Under the pieces are notes generated by a model that saw only the letters and a program-made list of their open reading frames with translations, was not told the DNA's origin and ran no database searches. A DNA stretch of 64,000 nucleotides from Clavelina lepadiformis (lineage: Eukaryota > Chordata > Ascidiacea > Aplousobranchia > Clavelinidae): NCBI RefSeq assembly GCF_947623445.1, contig NC_135241.1, forward strand, positions 21,454,501 to 21,518,500. Reading direction: 5' to 3'. A program made the position numbers and the translations under genes. This document shows positions 1 through 13,357 of the stretch, in pieces. Numbering within the stretch: position 1 is the first letter of the stretch; every line of letters starts with the position of its first letter.

Positions 1-2824
1 TGACGTCGAAAAAACAAAAAAATAAGTCAATTCTAACTTACCTTTTTGGTAAAACACGACGGCCCCGGTAAAATCCCCGTTAGGGGCTCCAGCAAAATAA
101 ATGGTCTCAGTATCTCTTAAGGATCCAAGAGCGTTGCTTTGGTCGAGAGAAAATCCGATGTAAGCGTCTCTTCTTAACGGGATGCTAAAGTACATCAGGT
201 AAAACGGGGCGTAGCGAATATCTGACGCTTAAATTGGAGACTGCACATGGCAAATAGCACATGTGTACCAAGAGATCAAAGCAACCAATCCATTAAAAGA
301 CTAATCAGATTTAGAGATGCTTCCACTGTGTCCCTGTTTTTTCAGCACAAGCACGCTCAGCGTCCCTTAGAATTTACCCACTTACTTGTCACATTTTATA
401 CTTTGCTCTCTTATTTCTTTCTGCGAGCATTCAGTGGTCTCGAATCTCTTTATCGAAGCATTCGTCGGCACGCTCCTCACGTCATAACCGAAGACGGACC
501 CAGAAAATCGCCATGAACCCGGCGCTCCTGCACAAATTTCAGGCTAAACTAATAGATGAGGAACCTCATTAATTTACGTCTTATCGAAATCTGCAGAGAA
601 CTTAGGATAGGATCGTTCCATTAGGTGGAGATAAATAGACCAATTTTTACCAATGTATTTTGATCACATTAGTTCTTTTCCAAACGCTACCTTACCTAAC
701 AAATACTCGGAGTCGGAGATTGATATCGAGGTGCCGGCCTGTGCATATGCGTAGTACTGGAAGTATCTTGAGGCCACCGAGTTGTAGTTTCTGTCGTCAC
801 AGATTTCGTCATCAGCAACGTCGCAAACCGAGCCTAAGACAAGAAAACAAAGTTTTTTTGTTGAAAAGTTTGGTCTGCTTTTGTCTATGATGACGTCGAA
901 CCTTGTACATTTCATTGGCAGATATTATTTTAAAAACTTTGCGTTTACCGCAAAATCATTTACTTATAAAGCCCATTGTCTTAGCTTCGTCCGCTGGTAT
1001 TTCTTCGACTCTGTTCGCCGTTGTTCCTATTGTAAACAACGCAAGTTCAGTTTCTTATGACGCCCTTTGCTAAAAACCGCTTAATATGTTTTAAAACTTT
1101 ACCATTCAAGAGGAAACACTTTCCGCACATTCGTTCAAATTCTCTTTCGTGTTTTGGCGCGGAACCGGGACAAATGTACCGAGCCGCAAAACGATGTGCG
1201 CACGTGATAAGAAACTTTCCTGGGCCTAAAAATATTAACCATAATTATATGTTGTTGTTGACAGCGTATATGTCACCCGATGCTTTAACTAAAGTCTTAA
1301 TTTTACCGTAAATGTATGTAGTACAGCAATAGTTAATATGGTAAATAATACAATTTAGTTAATCGTAAATCTATAGTATACGTTGTAAGGTCAAAGTAAA
1401 TTTAAATTTTCACTTCTACTTTACCTTGACTTTTCAGACTGACTCCAAGCCATTGTCCGGTTTTGTTGTGTAGATAATTTGATGCACCTAACGGAGTATA
1501 TCAAATTCGACGTTTTAGACAAAATTTCGATTATTTCCACTAGATTTAGAGCTTGATCGTATACCTTCGTCCATCTGGACTCTTCTGCAATCTTCTCTGT
1601 TCGTTGTTATGGGGCAGTAGTAAATTCCTCCGGGTTTGATTGTGTTCTTCTGGCTCCTGAGGGAAGAGGCGGTTGGACTTCCAACGACCATCAGAGCATT
1701 TGCAAGGTCATCTACATATGAATGCAGAAAAGTTTTTGACTTTTATTTTGGCGTCAATGACTCTTTTATTTCGTGCAACAGAGTGTCAAATCGTTTTTCT
1801 CTAACAGCTTCATGTCGTGGTTAACACTTTGTTAAAACTTGCAATGGCGCAATGTGTTAAAGAACGTAATAAATTTAATGCAATTTATGTGTGGATTTTA
1901 ATTCATTGTCACACTGTAAGTGATCCTTAACACATTATTATCTATTTTAAAACACTGTTTATCTCTTATTGCCGAGTGAAATAGTTTTACACGTTTTTTT
2001 TTCTTGTCCGTATTAAATTGCATGTAGTCTTACACAATAATTGGCTTAAAGACGTAAATGACAACAATAGTTTAGGCGGCCTAGTTCGTAACGACGCCAA
2101 GTATTCCGGTAATATGTTGTAGAAGTTTATACATATTATACAACAATCAAGACATCCAAAAGCGTTTGAAAAGTCGTAATATCTAAGATGCCCAATGATG
2201 CGCCGAACATATGAAAACGCCGTTTTAACGCACAAAAGTTCAACCACATTTCGAATCCTGACATTTCACTTGATCCACAAAACCTTTACAACGGTTATTT
2301 CATGCCGTGATCTTACTTCAGACGTTAAAGGGTTAAACTAACATGTCAAATATAGCCTACATCTGTCGCAAATGTTACGGCGTGTACGTTTATGGGAGGA
2401 ATCAGGTCTTAATAGGTCAACCCTGATTTTAATTGCTTTTCAAGTTGTAGCTAAATTTGGAAAGCGCCGGTCTTAGACTGTGCGCTAGAAATTCGAGACA
2501 TCAATATCGAAAGGATACCCGATACAGCGCGTGACGTTAAAGTACTTGATCGCGTACCACCCGCTAGAATTACTTTTGCTACAGGTTTGTTTTGTGGCAC
2601 TTCTGATAACTCTTCGAGTGACGGGACTTGTACTGCGCTGACTACAATCGGAAACACAGAAATGTCAACCTACTTGATGTATCACTTGTCTTGTGCAGAG
2701 CCACGCTGAATCCAAACGTACCATCCGCCTCACCTTCTTTGTAGAGCGGTAAGCGCCCCTCCAAGTTATACCCAGTAACCACATTTGCAAGAGTCAGAAA
2801 TGTTACAGTCAAATACCAGAACAT
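1..2824 (-). CDS. Integrin alpha subunit, copy A (5' part; runs off the left edge)
   Basis: Cell-surface adhesion receptor subunit that pairs with an integrin beta chain. Seven coding exons are visible: 2674-2824, 1565-1711, 1425-1487, 964-1026, 696-833, 386-527 and 42-184. They have GT/AG borders and the same phases as the first seven exons of copy B. The signal peptide starts MFWYLTVTFL, followed by the mature N-terminus YNLEGRLPLYKEG and the blade-1 motif FGFSVALHK. Later come KTGQWLGVSLKSQ and IPLRRDAYIGFS, typical of the integrin beta-propeller. No I-domain is inserted in the part seen. The calcium-binding FG-GAP blades, stalk and tail lie left of the window. I start at the ATG at 2822-2824 by alignment with copy B; an adjacent in-frame ATG lies at 2825-2827. 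The ligand class cannot be told from this part. Confidence 0.85.
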
Positions 2825-5492
2825 CATATTTCGCGGAGTCCAACCAGTCATTAATCGACGGTCGTTCTTAACTTCAGAGCGTTGACGTTGATTGCAATTT
2901 CGTATTCAGACAATTTTCTCTTTTCTCCACTTTGTTTTGAATTATTCCACTGGGAACGCGAACAGTGACTTACGCAAGCAATTATACACTATGATTCATG
3001 GTTTGGTTGTCTGTGGTAAGTAAGGCAGTTGGCGTGAAGTTAAGTCGATCAAACGAGCATTCTAGAATTTAAAAAACACTCTTCGCATTGGTGCGCTCAA
3101 AGAAGCTAAGAAACAACACAAAAAGGAGTTTGTTTTAGCAAATGTCATATCGATTGTAATGCTCACGTGAAATCTTTACTTGCTAATATCCTAGCCCCCG
3201 GCGGGCAACACAAATGCCATAGTTTAATATTAAATGCCGCATAATCCGACCTCATGCGTGTCATTGTAAACAACCCAGCAAGATCGCAAATGCCATGATT
3301 AATTTTCCACTCACGATTGATGATAATAATTAATAATATAATATACAGGGCGACAGCTTTGAGGCCTGGTCTTCTTATGTTTATTTTGACGTCGACATTC
3401 TGTTTACCACAAATATTTCACTACAGCAAAAACGTTTGTCGTTTTGACTATAACTTTATCGGCCTGGCGACTAAAATTTAGCCTTGCCGTATTAAGAAGG
3501 AAATTAACTCGTAAAGGAAACTTCGAGTGGAAATGCATACACCTTCATTTGGCATTGATTCAGTGTCTACAACCTGGTTGTTACGCTCGAAATGTTTGCT
3601 TTATTTCTAAATACGCCAACTGCCTTTCTTAATGCCCATTCACACTTAAATGCCTTTTGTTAAAGCATGTTGTGTCCATCTTTGAAAGGTTAGATCAAAT
3701 CCTGTGTTTTGGAATTTCAAAAGCTCAAAATCTATCGCTTTGTACTGACGAAAACTCATCGTTTTGTATGAGCTTACACAGCCTTTAACAACACTGCCTG
3801 GTATTACGCCCTCGCACTACAGCGTTCGTGCTTCCTACGTTTATGGTGAACGACTGTAAATACGAGACGAATAATTTGAATTTGCGAAATCATTTCAATC
3901 TACCTCAAGTTATTACCCTCCCACGCAACCCGATGAGATAAATGAAACCTGACATATTTTATCTTAGGCTGACCTTTTCAGCAATGATCCAGTTACTGCT
4001 GAGTATTTGGCCTATCTCGTCTCTTGGATAAGGTGCCTTGACGTGCGTATATTAGATCAATGCCAAGCAAACTGGCCTAGCTGTGTTATAAGGTAAAGAC
4101 ATGAACAAACGAATACAAGCCTTTCCACTACATTAAAGTCAACAGCACTTAACAGAAACGGTGTTGTGTACTGTACTGGATAAGTAGTCGGTTAAACGCA
4201 GCGAGAGAAGCCTTCGACATTTCACTGTCTACAACCAAAAGTTTGATAATGGCAATCTTTCTATTGTATTCGCTTACTCAAAAAAGAACTATTCAACGAC
4301 AATTGCGCCCTAAATATAACCGTGAACTCACAACAGCTCCAAGATCCCAAGCTAGAAAAGTGCGATGATAAGCACAGCTGTTGGCGCACGTCGAACCGCT
4401 CAGATAAGCGACTGACGTCATACTTAGTATCATATCGTAATGGCAAATGAGATTGCTCTTCCACATTGAAAAATTTACATAACTTTCAAAAGCCGCCGCA
4501 TATACTGCATAACCTAAATGTTTACGTTCAAACATAGCTTTATTATGTGGGGCTGCTGGCTCCCCATTGTAACTTTCTTATATGAATTAGATTGTAGCTA
4601 CATACTGTTTGCTTAATAGCGACGCCGGCTAAGTACAAATATTCGTGCGTATAAAAATTTTACTTGATTGTCACCATAGGGCAGTGGTTCTCAAACTGTG
4701 GTACGCGTACCACTAGTGGTACGCGAGAGCTTTTTAAGTGGTACCGCGTACCGCTGAACATGATTTTCGATGTGCTGTGAGTAATGTGTTGCCCCGGATA
4801 GACAAGCTTGTGCAGAAGAAACAGTTGCTTCTATCAAATTAAATTGTGTTTTCTTGCTATTCATTGGTGTTATGGTATAGTAATAACGGTAATAACTAAT
4901 AAATACCGGTACATTTGAGTAAAATAAGTCATTCAGGAGCCAGGTGGTACGCAGTGTAGCAAAAAAAACGAATGAGTGGTACGCGATCGCAAAAAGTTTG
5001 AGAAACACTGCCATAGGGCGACGTTAAGTGTTATGCTACTAAATACGAAAAGTACGCAATGCCCTGCCAATACTGGTCAATCTATGCCGAAACTCACAGA
5101 AAACGCCGTGTAATGCGAAACAATGACATCAACTGCAATAATAAACATTGGTAAGTGCTGTGACAATATGTAAGCAATTTTTAGCGAGGTTATAAAAAAT
5201 GTAAGAAAATAGATCAGGAAACTGGCTTGTTACAGACAAGAGAAACAACGAAGCAAAGCTAAAACAATGCAATACGATTTAATGTTGAGTTTGGGAAAAT
5301 GTAGTTATTGTAATCTCAAAAAAAACATTTAGTTCTGACACGTTTGAGAAAGAAAAAAAATTGACACTCTGCTGCCAGCTAGCGATACAAAACACTCTAT
5401 CAATTAAGTAATTCCGTTGCTTGCAGAGAGCTTGGATATAGATGCTGTGGCAGTAATATAAAATATCTGAAGGAAACGGGTAATCAATTGAC
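2825..5492. other. Intergenic gap between the tandem integrin genes
   Basis: Contains the promoter side of integrin copy A and the 3' flank of copy B. I see no coding exon. A complete hAT-type element sits at 4682-5010; the rest is AT-rich sequence with no recognised feature. Confidence 0.6.
4682..5010. mobile_element. hAT-type non-autonomous element (MITE), 329 bp
   Basis: Terminal inverted repeats CAGTGGTTCTCAAACT and AGTTTGAGAAACACTG bound the element. It is flanked by a perfect 8-bp target duplication CCATAGGG (4674-4681 and 5011-5018). An 8-bp duplication with CAG...CTG termini is the hAT superfamily signature. It has no transposase. Subterminal GTGGTACGCG motifs recur at both ends and are shared with the element at 12205-12528, so the two are one family. 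Confidence 0.9.
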
Positions 5493-8400
5493 TTAAATTT
5501 TCTCTTCATCGATTTGCGACTGGTCTTCTTTTACCAAAGATCCTCTGTCGCTGTCTCTTTCTTGATGGAATCTGTTGAGTCGCGTAGTTAAATACAACAA
5601 TATTTACTTCAATAAACGCTGCTATTGCGTTTGCATTTAACATATTGGTCATTAAGACTGTGTTTCATACATTTCTATTCAAATAGGCTCCAGAAAAACA
5701 ATAACGATAACTTGAATTGTGACACAAAAACGTCACGTTTCTACTTTTTACTTCACGAAACCAACGGAATTAAATTTAAACTTACTTTTTACGCTTAAAA
5801 AATCCGCACTTAATTAGAAGATAAACGACGATGCAGTAGAAGAGTAAGGCAGCAATTATTCCGATGAGGATATACCACCATGGAAAAACTGGTCCCTGGT
5901 CTTCGTCGAAAAATGCGTGGTCGACCGTAGTGCGAATCTGTATTACCCCTCGTTACTCAGAAAATGACACATAACACTTATAATGCTAAAACATATGACT
6001 TAGCGAAGAAAAGTTTCTGGGTAATTGCTCGCGTCAGAAATTCATTAATACCGTCTGTGGCGTGGCGTGGTCTCCCATCACAACATTGCTATCGACGTTG
6101 GTGAGGTTGGCTTCGGTTATGACGTAGATGAGATCGTGGTGAATAAATTCTTCAAGAATAGTATAATTCCATACTCGAGACTGCAAATGCGAGTACGAGG
6201 CGGTCAGTTATTACAGCAGCCCTATACAGCACCGTGCTTTTTGTGACGAGTGCTATTCCAGATACAAGCGATCTTGGTCCTTCAAACTGCACGAAGCTTG
6301 TTCCCTGGTTACTTATTCATTATATCGGAAACTAACTTTATCTCCAAACCACATTCAGAGTTTAAATAAATTTACCAAATTCACGTTTAGAATAAGTAAC
6401 CGATAAACGACTTCACGCCACTGATGCTTCATCCAGCAGTTTGTCTGTATGTATTGTAATTGTAACTTATGACCTCAATAGCGTACCTGGATATGGACAG
6501 ATACAGTTGCGCCAGGTTGGATTGGGTCGACATAGCACTTGACGTTGCTACATCTGGCTGTGCCGCTTTTACAGGATAGAGTCGCGTGGTAGATGAACTC
6601 TGCCGCCTTTCCATCTAACAACGGTTGTTGATCTGGAAGTTCTTCTGATGCTGTGGCCTGAAATGAGTCAGTTACTCTGCATAATTTGCTTCAATCTATT
6701 TGGTTTGTCTTGAGCCTACCTATTAGTCTCATACTTATACGTAAATAGTGATTGGTTTCTTTGCACGGAGGTAGCGTTATTGCAATGGAAAATTAGGTTT
6801 CCTCGTTTGACCATACCTCTCTTTTCTTCCTAGCGACTGCAGACTGACCACTCACAGAGAGGTCAAGTGGGTTGACAAGATCTTGGGAACAGTTTCCCGC
6901 CTTTCTTTCGGCCCCAGCGTGAACTTTTGTATGTTCAGGGTAAAGGAGCCACTTTCCATTCTTTATCTCATACGGGATATTCACGTTCAGAATAACTCCA
7001 GTTGCCGCCTTGTAGCCTGCGGAAATATTTAAATCAATTAAATACTCACAAACCACAGTACACGGGAATCACTTTGCTGCTGTGCTTGGTGATACTTTGC
7101 ACAGAACCAACAACAAAGCCAAAACCCTTGTTTATCTTTACTCTGTTGAAGTTGTAACTACGTGTTACTGTTTCCTTAATTCTTGTACCTACCGTCGTTT
7201 TTGATGATGTAAGTGAAACTAATCTGGGGTCCTATTTCGTCCGTAGAGCGCATGGCCGATTCTCCTTTGACGGGAACGTTGTGAAAACGAACCTGCGATT
7301 ATACGTCGTGTAAATTTCAACAAGTGTTTTTATGCTTAACAATGATCAAACATTTGGTCAAAACGTTTTTTCTCTTTGGTTAATTCCACCTGTTGGGGAT
7401 TTCCGTAGCTGGATAGCAACAATTCCTGGTGAAGCAGGACCTTGGACTTGAGGGGCAGCAAGGGAATTTCAGGATTAATGCTCGATGTTTCTGCAGTGAC
7501 GTCAACTTCAATCTAAAAACACAAGAGTTTCAGCTGCAGCAAAGAGCCACTAGAAATGGTCACAGCTATTTGAAAGCGACGTCTTTGACCGCTGTAACTT
7601 GGTTAATGTGAGATGTTTTACCTCTTTCGTGTCAGCAGTCAACGCGGATACGTTGAGATGAATTTCAAGGTTATCTTTGCTTTTACCCTCGTACGGGTTT
7701 CCCAAAGCGCAGTCCACAAATGTTGATGCGCCTGCAATAGACATCAAATTACTATCACACATCATCGCTACGTATAAAACTCCGTCGAAAACGTAAAATT
7801 AATAGCTACCAATATACAGTTGTAATGATTCGAGTCAAGGCTTGGACTCAAGACGGTTCATATCACACAACTTTTAGCAAACAATCAAAAAGAATTTGTC
7901 TTTCGTTCAAGCAGCCGTATTTCAGTGAAATTTGCCTTAGATCATTATGTCAATCTAAGAACTTTGCCGTTTAATACAAATTAAAGTTATTTGTCTACAA
8001 ACGTTCACTGCTTGGCTTATGTATGAAGCAAATTTTATTTCTTCTGTCAAAAACAATAATTTTCTTTTCTGTATATAACTTGATTTATTTTGGTTTAAGA
8101 ATATTGATCAACTTAATTCTTCCAACAGGCTCGATTCGACTTGAGTTTTAAACTGTTAATGACTTGACTTGTGGCTCGAGTAGAAAGACCAGTCGGTGCG
8201 TTCCGGTTTAAACGGTTTACAGTTGCAAATTAAACCGTAAAATAACTTGCCTCGCTTTGTTGTAAAGCACGAGATATCAGCTCCGGAAGATTCCGTGACC
8301 ACGAAATGTTCGTAAATAACTCGCGGCGGAAGCTTGATCGAAAGCTTGGCTTGATGCGCTTCCTCGGCGTCGTTGGAGACGCTCACTTTAAGGATAACAA

Positions 8401-11400
8401 CTTCATGGCCGCCTTCATTTGAAATGAACATCACAATTAATTCGCTCTTCTCAATCGCGCCTCTGATACTTTATAATGCAGTGGTTTTCCCGAATAAATT
8501 GGACCAACATGCAATGTAAATATTTGTTTCTAAAATGTTACATAAAATGGCGCCCATTTGCAGCTTATATGATCTGTAAACAGAGTATAGGTTAAAAGTT
8601 TAACTATACTTTAATAACCCAACGTTGCATTGATACGTCGTATGACAATACGAGTGCATATGAAGTAAGTGTTTTATGACCCGGTTGTACGTGACGAGGT
8701 GTGTGTCGGGCTCACCAACAAGGATTTCCGGAGGTAAACTGCCGCTGATTTGCAAGTTGCTTTGGCAACCGTCGTCTCCACATCCGTTTGCTATAGCCAC
8801 TGTCGCTATTTTTAAGCTCTGATAATCAGCATCCAAGATAGGATCGTTTATCATTTGAAATACGGGATCGCCCGGTTCTTCTGGTGTTACATCGTCGCCA
8901 TCTTGTTCTAAGGAGAACTCTGTCAACGCAAGTTAAGTTTTATCAGGTTATATTCACGAACTTTCCGATGACAGGCTTGTGAGTTGCTTTAGAACGTTTA
9001 ATAGTAGGCTATGAGGTAACTGTCACATTACCAAACTTAATTTCCATGGCTGTGAGTTGATCTTTGGAACTTCCGTGAAAGAAAACCTGATGACCTCCGG
9101 CAGGGCAGTAAGCTTCACCTGCGAGGAGGAAATCTCAATTTTAATCTACCACGAATTGAACTGGCATTCATTTTTGTTAAGACGGTTTGAATAACGACGT
9201 TCTTTTTTGTATATATTTTATAACTACCACAGTACTCCATTTGTTTGTTTGCTGTGTTGCAATCGGCAATGATCGCTCTCACCTGCCCGAGGGACGATAA
9301 CTACGTCTGTGATTGTCGATTCTCCTTGTGGTGATGAAAATCTTATCCTGGACATTAGGTTGCTTTCCTGTCGTTCGCTATCCAGCACGATCGAGTATCG
9401 CAGTCGAATTTCTTCTGTGAATTCTTCGTGTCTTGAGTGATAACTGCAGGGCAATAGTCATAGACAACGCTTTTAAACCAATATTTCGGAACCGGTTGTT
9501 GTCATTGAAACCTATAGATGGTGGTTTTTGTTTGTACATCAAGCTTACATAAAGCAATATCTTAGGTTGAAACATGAAACAACTTTTCCTTCGTAATCAC
9601 AGTTCGGATTCCTCAGGTCCAGCAGCTGTGTGCTAGTTGTCAGTGTTGCATTGACAGTTATAATAGGCCTAGCTCTGTAAAACATTTTAAAAGACGGAAA
9701 CGATTATTTACCAAACTCCAAACGCTAAACTTTTAATCCACTGCCATAATTGTTATGATAATCATAATGTAAAAGAGTGTATGTTTTTGTAGAGATACTC
9801 TGTAGATAAAAAGTCGTGTAAAATTTACCTAAATAGTATAACTTCATCTTGCAGAGTTCCCACCAATAAATCCGGGTATCTGTTATTATCTATATCCATG
9901 TTGCTTGAAAGGGAGATGCCGAAACCTGTCATGCCGCCAGTTAAATTGGTGTAGTCGGCACCGTCAATCTTTTGCGATTCTTCTACGACACCTCGTTCGG
10001 AACCTAAATTACGATAAGAAAATAAACTATGTGTGAGTGAGAGAAGTTTATTCGCCTTTAATGAAATAAATACATAAAACTTATCAAGAAGTACTATACT
10101 TTAAAACGCGCTGGTAATGAAAAATATTGGATAATTTTGATGATATACGATATCTATGCTTTAGTCTGTCTGGTGAAGTTCCGAAACAACCCACCTCTGT
10201 AAATGTGGATTTTTCCATTCGGTTTGTCGTACGGTGCACTGACGGCAAAATCGTTATAACCATCTTGATCGATGTCACCGAGCGGGGTTACCGTATAACC
10301 AAAGAAAGAATCGAGTGGTCCAACCAACTTCTGTGGCTCGATCGCGCTGAAAGAAAGAAAAACGCACACATGGGTTTAATCCGCAGTCGGCTTGCTACAA
10401 AACTCCGCGTTGGCTTGTCACCATTTTACGGGTCCTGCACAAGTGATTATGATCTAATAGGCGAAACAAACCTGAAACGCGTGAACTTCTTATTGATGTA
10501 GACGTACACAGCGCCCCCGTACTTTCCTTCGGATGAATACTGATAATACTGAGGAGAACCCACTATGAGATCATCCAAACCGTCTCCGTTTAGATCGGAC
10601 ACTGCTACCGAGAATCCAAAGCTGGAGCCAATATGTTCACCATATACGACATCTTGAAGTATGGGTGTAAGCACGCTACTGCCAGCACTATCTAAGAAAG
10701 CAAACACAAAACAACTGAAAATCGAGCGAGAGCAGCTGAAAATTCATGTGTAGTTCCATGCTTACCTTTTTTTGTATACAAAACAACAGCTCCTTTTTGA
10801 TTTCCGTTTGGAGCTCCGGCGATATAAATACTTTCTCCGCCTCTTAGGCTTCCCATTGCCCGGCTGATGGTGACTGAGAACCCCATGTAACTGTCTCTTC
10901 TGAGCGGAATGCTGCCACAAAATGTTCAGTATTTGAAATAATAGTAAAGAATTTAAATGCCGGTAAGCATATGCTTTTCGAAATAAAGCAACGCCATAAA
11001 CATATTCAAACTGAGAAAACTTTGAAAATGTGAACACGCACAAGTAAAAATGTTACATCACTGTTCAAGTATGAATATTACTTTTCGCATTTCACCACTT
11101 CTCTTGCCAGTTCAACGCTGCTGCATCCCTGTGTTTTGACCATTGTAGTACTGCTGTCTTCGCCAAAGTAATCTAATATAGCGTCGGTTTTTTCCAGTTT
11201 AAATGGAAATTCAAACATTGCCCCGGCCCAAGACCAGGCACCAGGACCACCTGTAAAACATTTTTTTGCCAGTTTTAAGACAGCTTTTGAGTTTTAAAAC
11301 TAGTAGATGCAAAGTTTCGTTAAATTTCTTTGCAGGTATAAGGTCTATAGATGTAGGTCTAAACAAAGAATCATCATGTTTGAAAATAGGATGAAAATAC

Positions 11401-13357
11401 TATGGTTGAGTCTCTAGTAAGCTGCACAGACCAAGGAGATATTCGTCATCATTGATTGAAACAGATGTCCCGGCCTGAGTATAAGCAAATGTTGACTTCT
11501 CTGTCGTATCATCTGAGTGCATTGAATCACAAGGTGACGCTGAAAAACAAGAAAGTTGAGTGGAAACTTGCCGTAATTGAGACCAAAGAAGTGAATCTGC
11601 CTATCGGCGACAGTAGCCAGGTGTAAACACAAATTAATAGACAAGTATATATTTTTCATTAAAGAGATTTGTATCACCTGTAAATATATCACTTATATCC
11701 TCGTGAGGTAATTCTTGCAATTCATTTCTGTCGGTCCCTGCTCAAAGAAAACGCGTAAATCGCGTAAACGAACTTGAACGGAAAGTAAAAAAACTCTCAA
11801 ATTCATTAAATCATCTTCAGTGAACTTTCACGAACATAACACTAATTGTATTCACCGTTCAATAAAAAGCATTTTCCACATAAACGTTCCGTCTCACTCT
11901 GCCCGGTATCGGCCCTCACTGTATGACGGTGAGCGCATGTCAATATCAACTTTCCTTCGCCTGAAAACAAGTCCTTGCCCTTTATGTCACATTTCGACTC
12001 ACGTGGTCTTATAAATAAATATTTTACTAAGTTGATGTTGTCTGAACCGTGTTAACTAAATTTTAAAGTAAAATAAGAAACAGGATATAGGTTGGCACTC
12101 TTAAGGTTAACTTTATATTTTTCGACACGAGCTTTCGCAAGCATTAGCTTGCTTCTTCAGGTGTACTGTGAAATGGCCATAATAAATATTCGCAATATCT
12201 ATGACAGGGGTTTCCAACCGGTGGTACGCGGGAGCTTTTCAGGTGGTACGCGAGCAGCTCTCCGTTGCATGCGATATACAGTATAGTAGCATAACAATTT
12301 AATTTTGAGTTGCTAAAATATGCGAACAACACTTTTATTTCTTTCTGTACTAAATTCTCTGCACTCATTAAGCTACTTTTGTCGATCTTGCTCCCTGCTG
12401 TCATTGTTATTAATACAATGCTGCTGTGCGAATATTGGATCAAATTAGTTGTTTTGAAAATAGTGGTACGTGTTGAAAATCCGTGGTGGCTAAGTGGTAC
12501 GAGAACATAAAAAGGTTGGGAACCCCTGATCTATGACAATGGTCTTAACTTCCTTATTAACGGTATGTGTTTTCTGTGAAGACATGATTGTTGCGTAATG
12601 AATGAGCTTAACATGCTACGTTTCTCTATGGGTCAATACCTTGGCTTTTTAAACTCACGCCCAACCATTGGCCAGTTTTGTTGTCTGACTTCACGGATTC
12701 CCCTGAAAAAAACGAGTAAGATTTTAGTCAAATTGAACTAAACAGCAACAATTGTGAATAAAACGGTCATTATTAGATCAGACCGAATTCATCGACTTTC
12801 TGCTGTTAAATTGATAACAATGCTGTGTTTATGGGCAGATTTCGGTCCACCGCAATCGGCTTAACAGGAAGTATTAACTATTTAAAAGTTACCTCTATCC
12901 ATGTCGACCCTACTGCAATCGTTGTGGTTTGTTGTGATAGGACAGTAGAAGATGCCACCTGGATTTACAGTGTTCGGTTGGCTGTCTAGCGCAGCAGCAG
13001 TTGGACTTCCCACAACCAGTAAACTATTTTCAAGGGTACCTGTGTTATGTTGACACAGCACGCGCTTAAGTAACGTCTAAGCTAATAACTTAGTAGCTTA
13101 GGGCGTTTAAGTAAACGTGTACAGGCGTCAAATACAAGTAAAATATGTGGTCGGAAAATGTTCGTCAAAAACGCGAAGATATGACTTATGATCAACTACT
13201 TACTTTTATGTTGACTTCTAGTTTTGTGTAGCGCCACGCTAAATCCGAACGTACTTCCATCCACACCTTGCTTGTAAAGAGGTAGCCTAGTTTCCAGATT
13301 ATAACCATTTACCAGACCCGTCAGTAAGCTGGTTGTAAGCAGTAATTTCCAGAACAT
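5493..13357 (-). CDS. Integrin alpha subunit, copy B (complete, no I-domain)
   Basis: Adhesion receptor alpha chain, 1065 aa. Coding exons: 13204-13357, 12893-13039, 12640-12702, 11678-11737, 11432-11539, 11082-11250, 10766-10911, 10472-10691, 10195-10346, 9829-10003, 9549-9674, 9283-9443, 9032-9118, 8716-8919, 8251-8412, 7622-7731, 7390-7512, 7193-7292, 6817-7016, 6487-6657, 6052-6180, 5786-5937, 5493-5571. Order: signal peptide (MFWKLLLTTSLLTG), seven-blade propeller with Ca2+ loops DLNGDGLDD, DIDQDGYND and DIDNNRYPD, and a stalk with CFNLRYC. A dibasic RKKRE site follows, as in integrins cut into heavy and light chains. Then come one membrane helix and the CGFFKRKK tail motif. No I-domain is present. 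KCGFFKR plus light-chain cleavage loosely recalls laminin-type alphas, but that is a guess. Intron 15 appears to use a GC donor. It is a tandem paralogue of the gene to its left. Confidence 0.93.
12031..12172. repeat. Partial copy of a palindromic repeat (intron of integrin B)
   Basis: Shares GTGTTAAC, the GGCACTCTTAAGGTTAAC arm and the core CACGAGCTTTCGCAAGC with the fuller copy at 42393-42555. Only the left arm and core are kept here. The core GCAAGCATTAGCTTGC is itself a small palindrome. Confidence 0.7.
12205..12528. mobile_element. hAT-type non-autonomous element, 324 bp
   Basis: Termini CAGGGGTTTCCAACC and GGTTGGGAACCCCTG, with a perfect 8-bp target duplication ATCTATGA (12197-12204 and 12529-12536). 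It has internal GTGGTACGCG motifs like those of the 4682-5010 element. It lies in the same integrin B intron (between the exons at 12640 and 11737) as the palindromic repeat next to it. No coding capacity. Confidence 0.9.

Noticed and set aside
2451-2657. 68-codon minus-strand frame inside the first intron of integrin copy A
   Set aside because: No homology to integrin or other domains, and the flanking exons splice cleanly without it.
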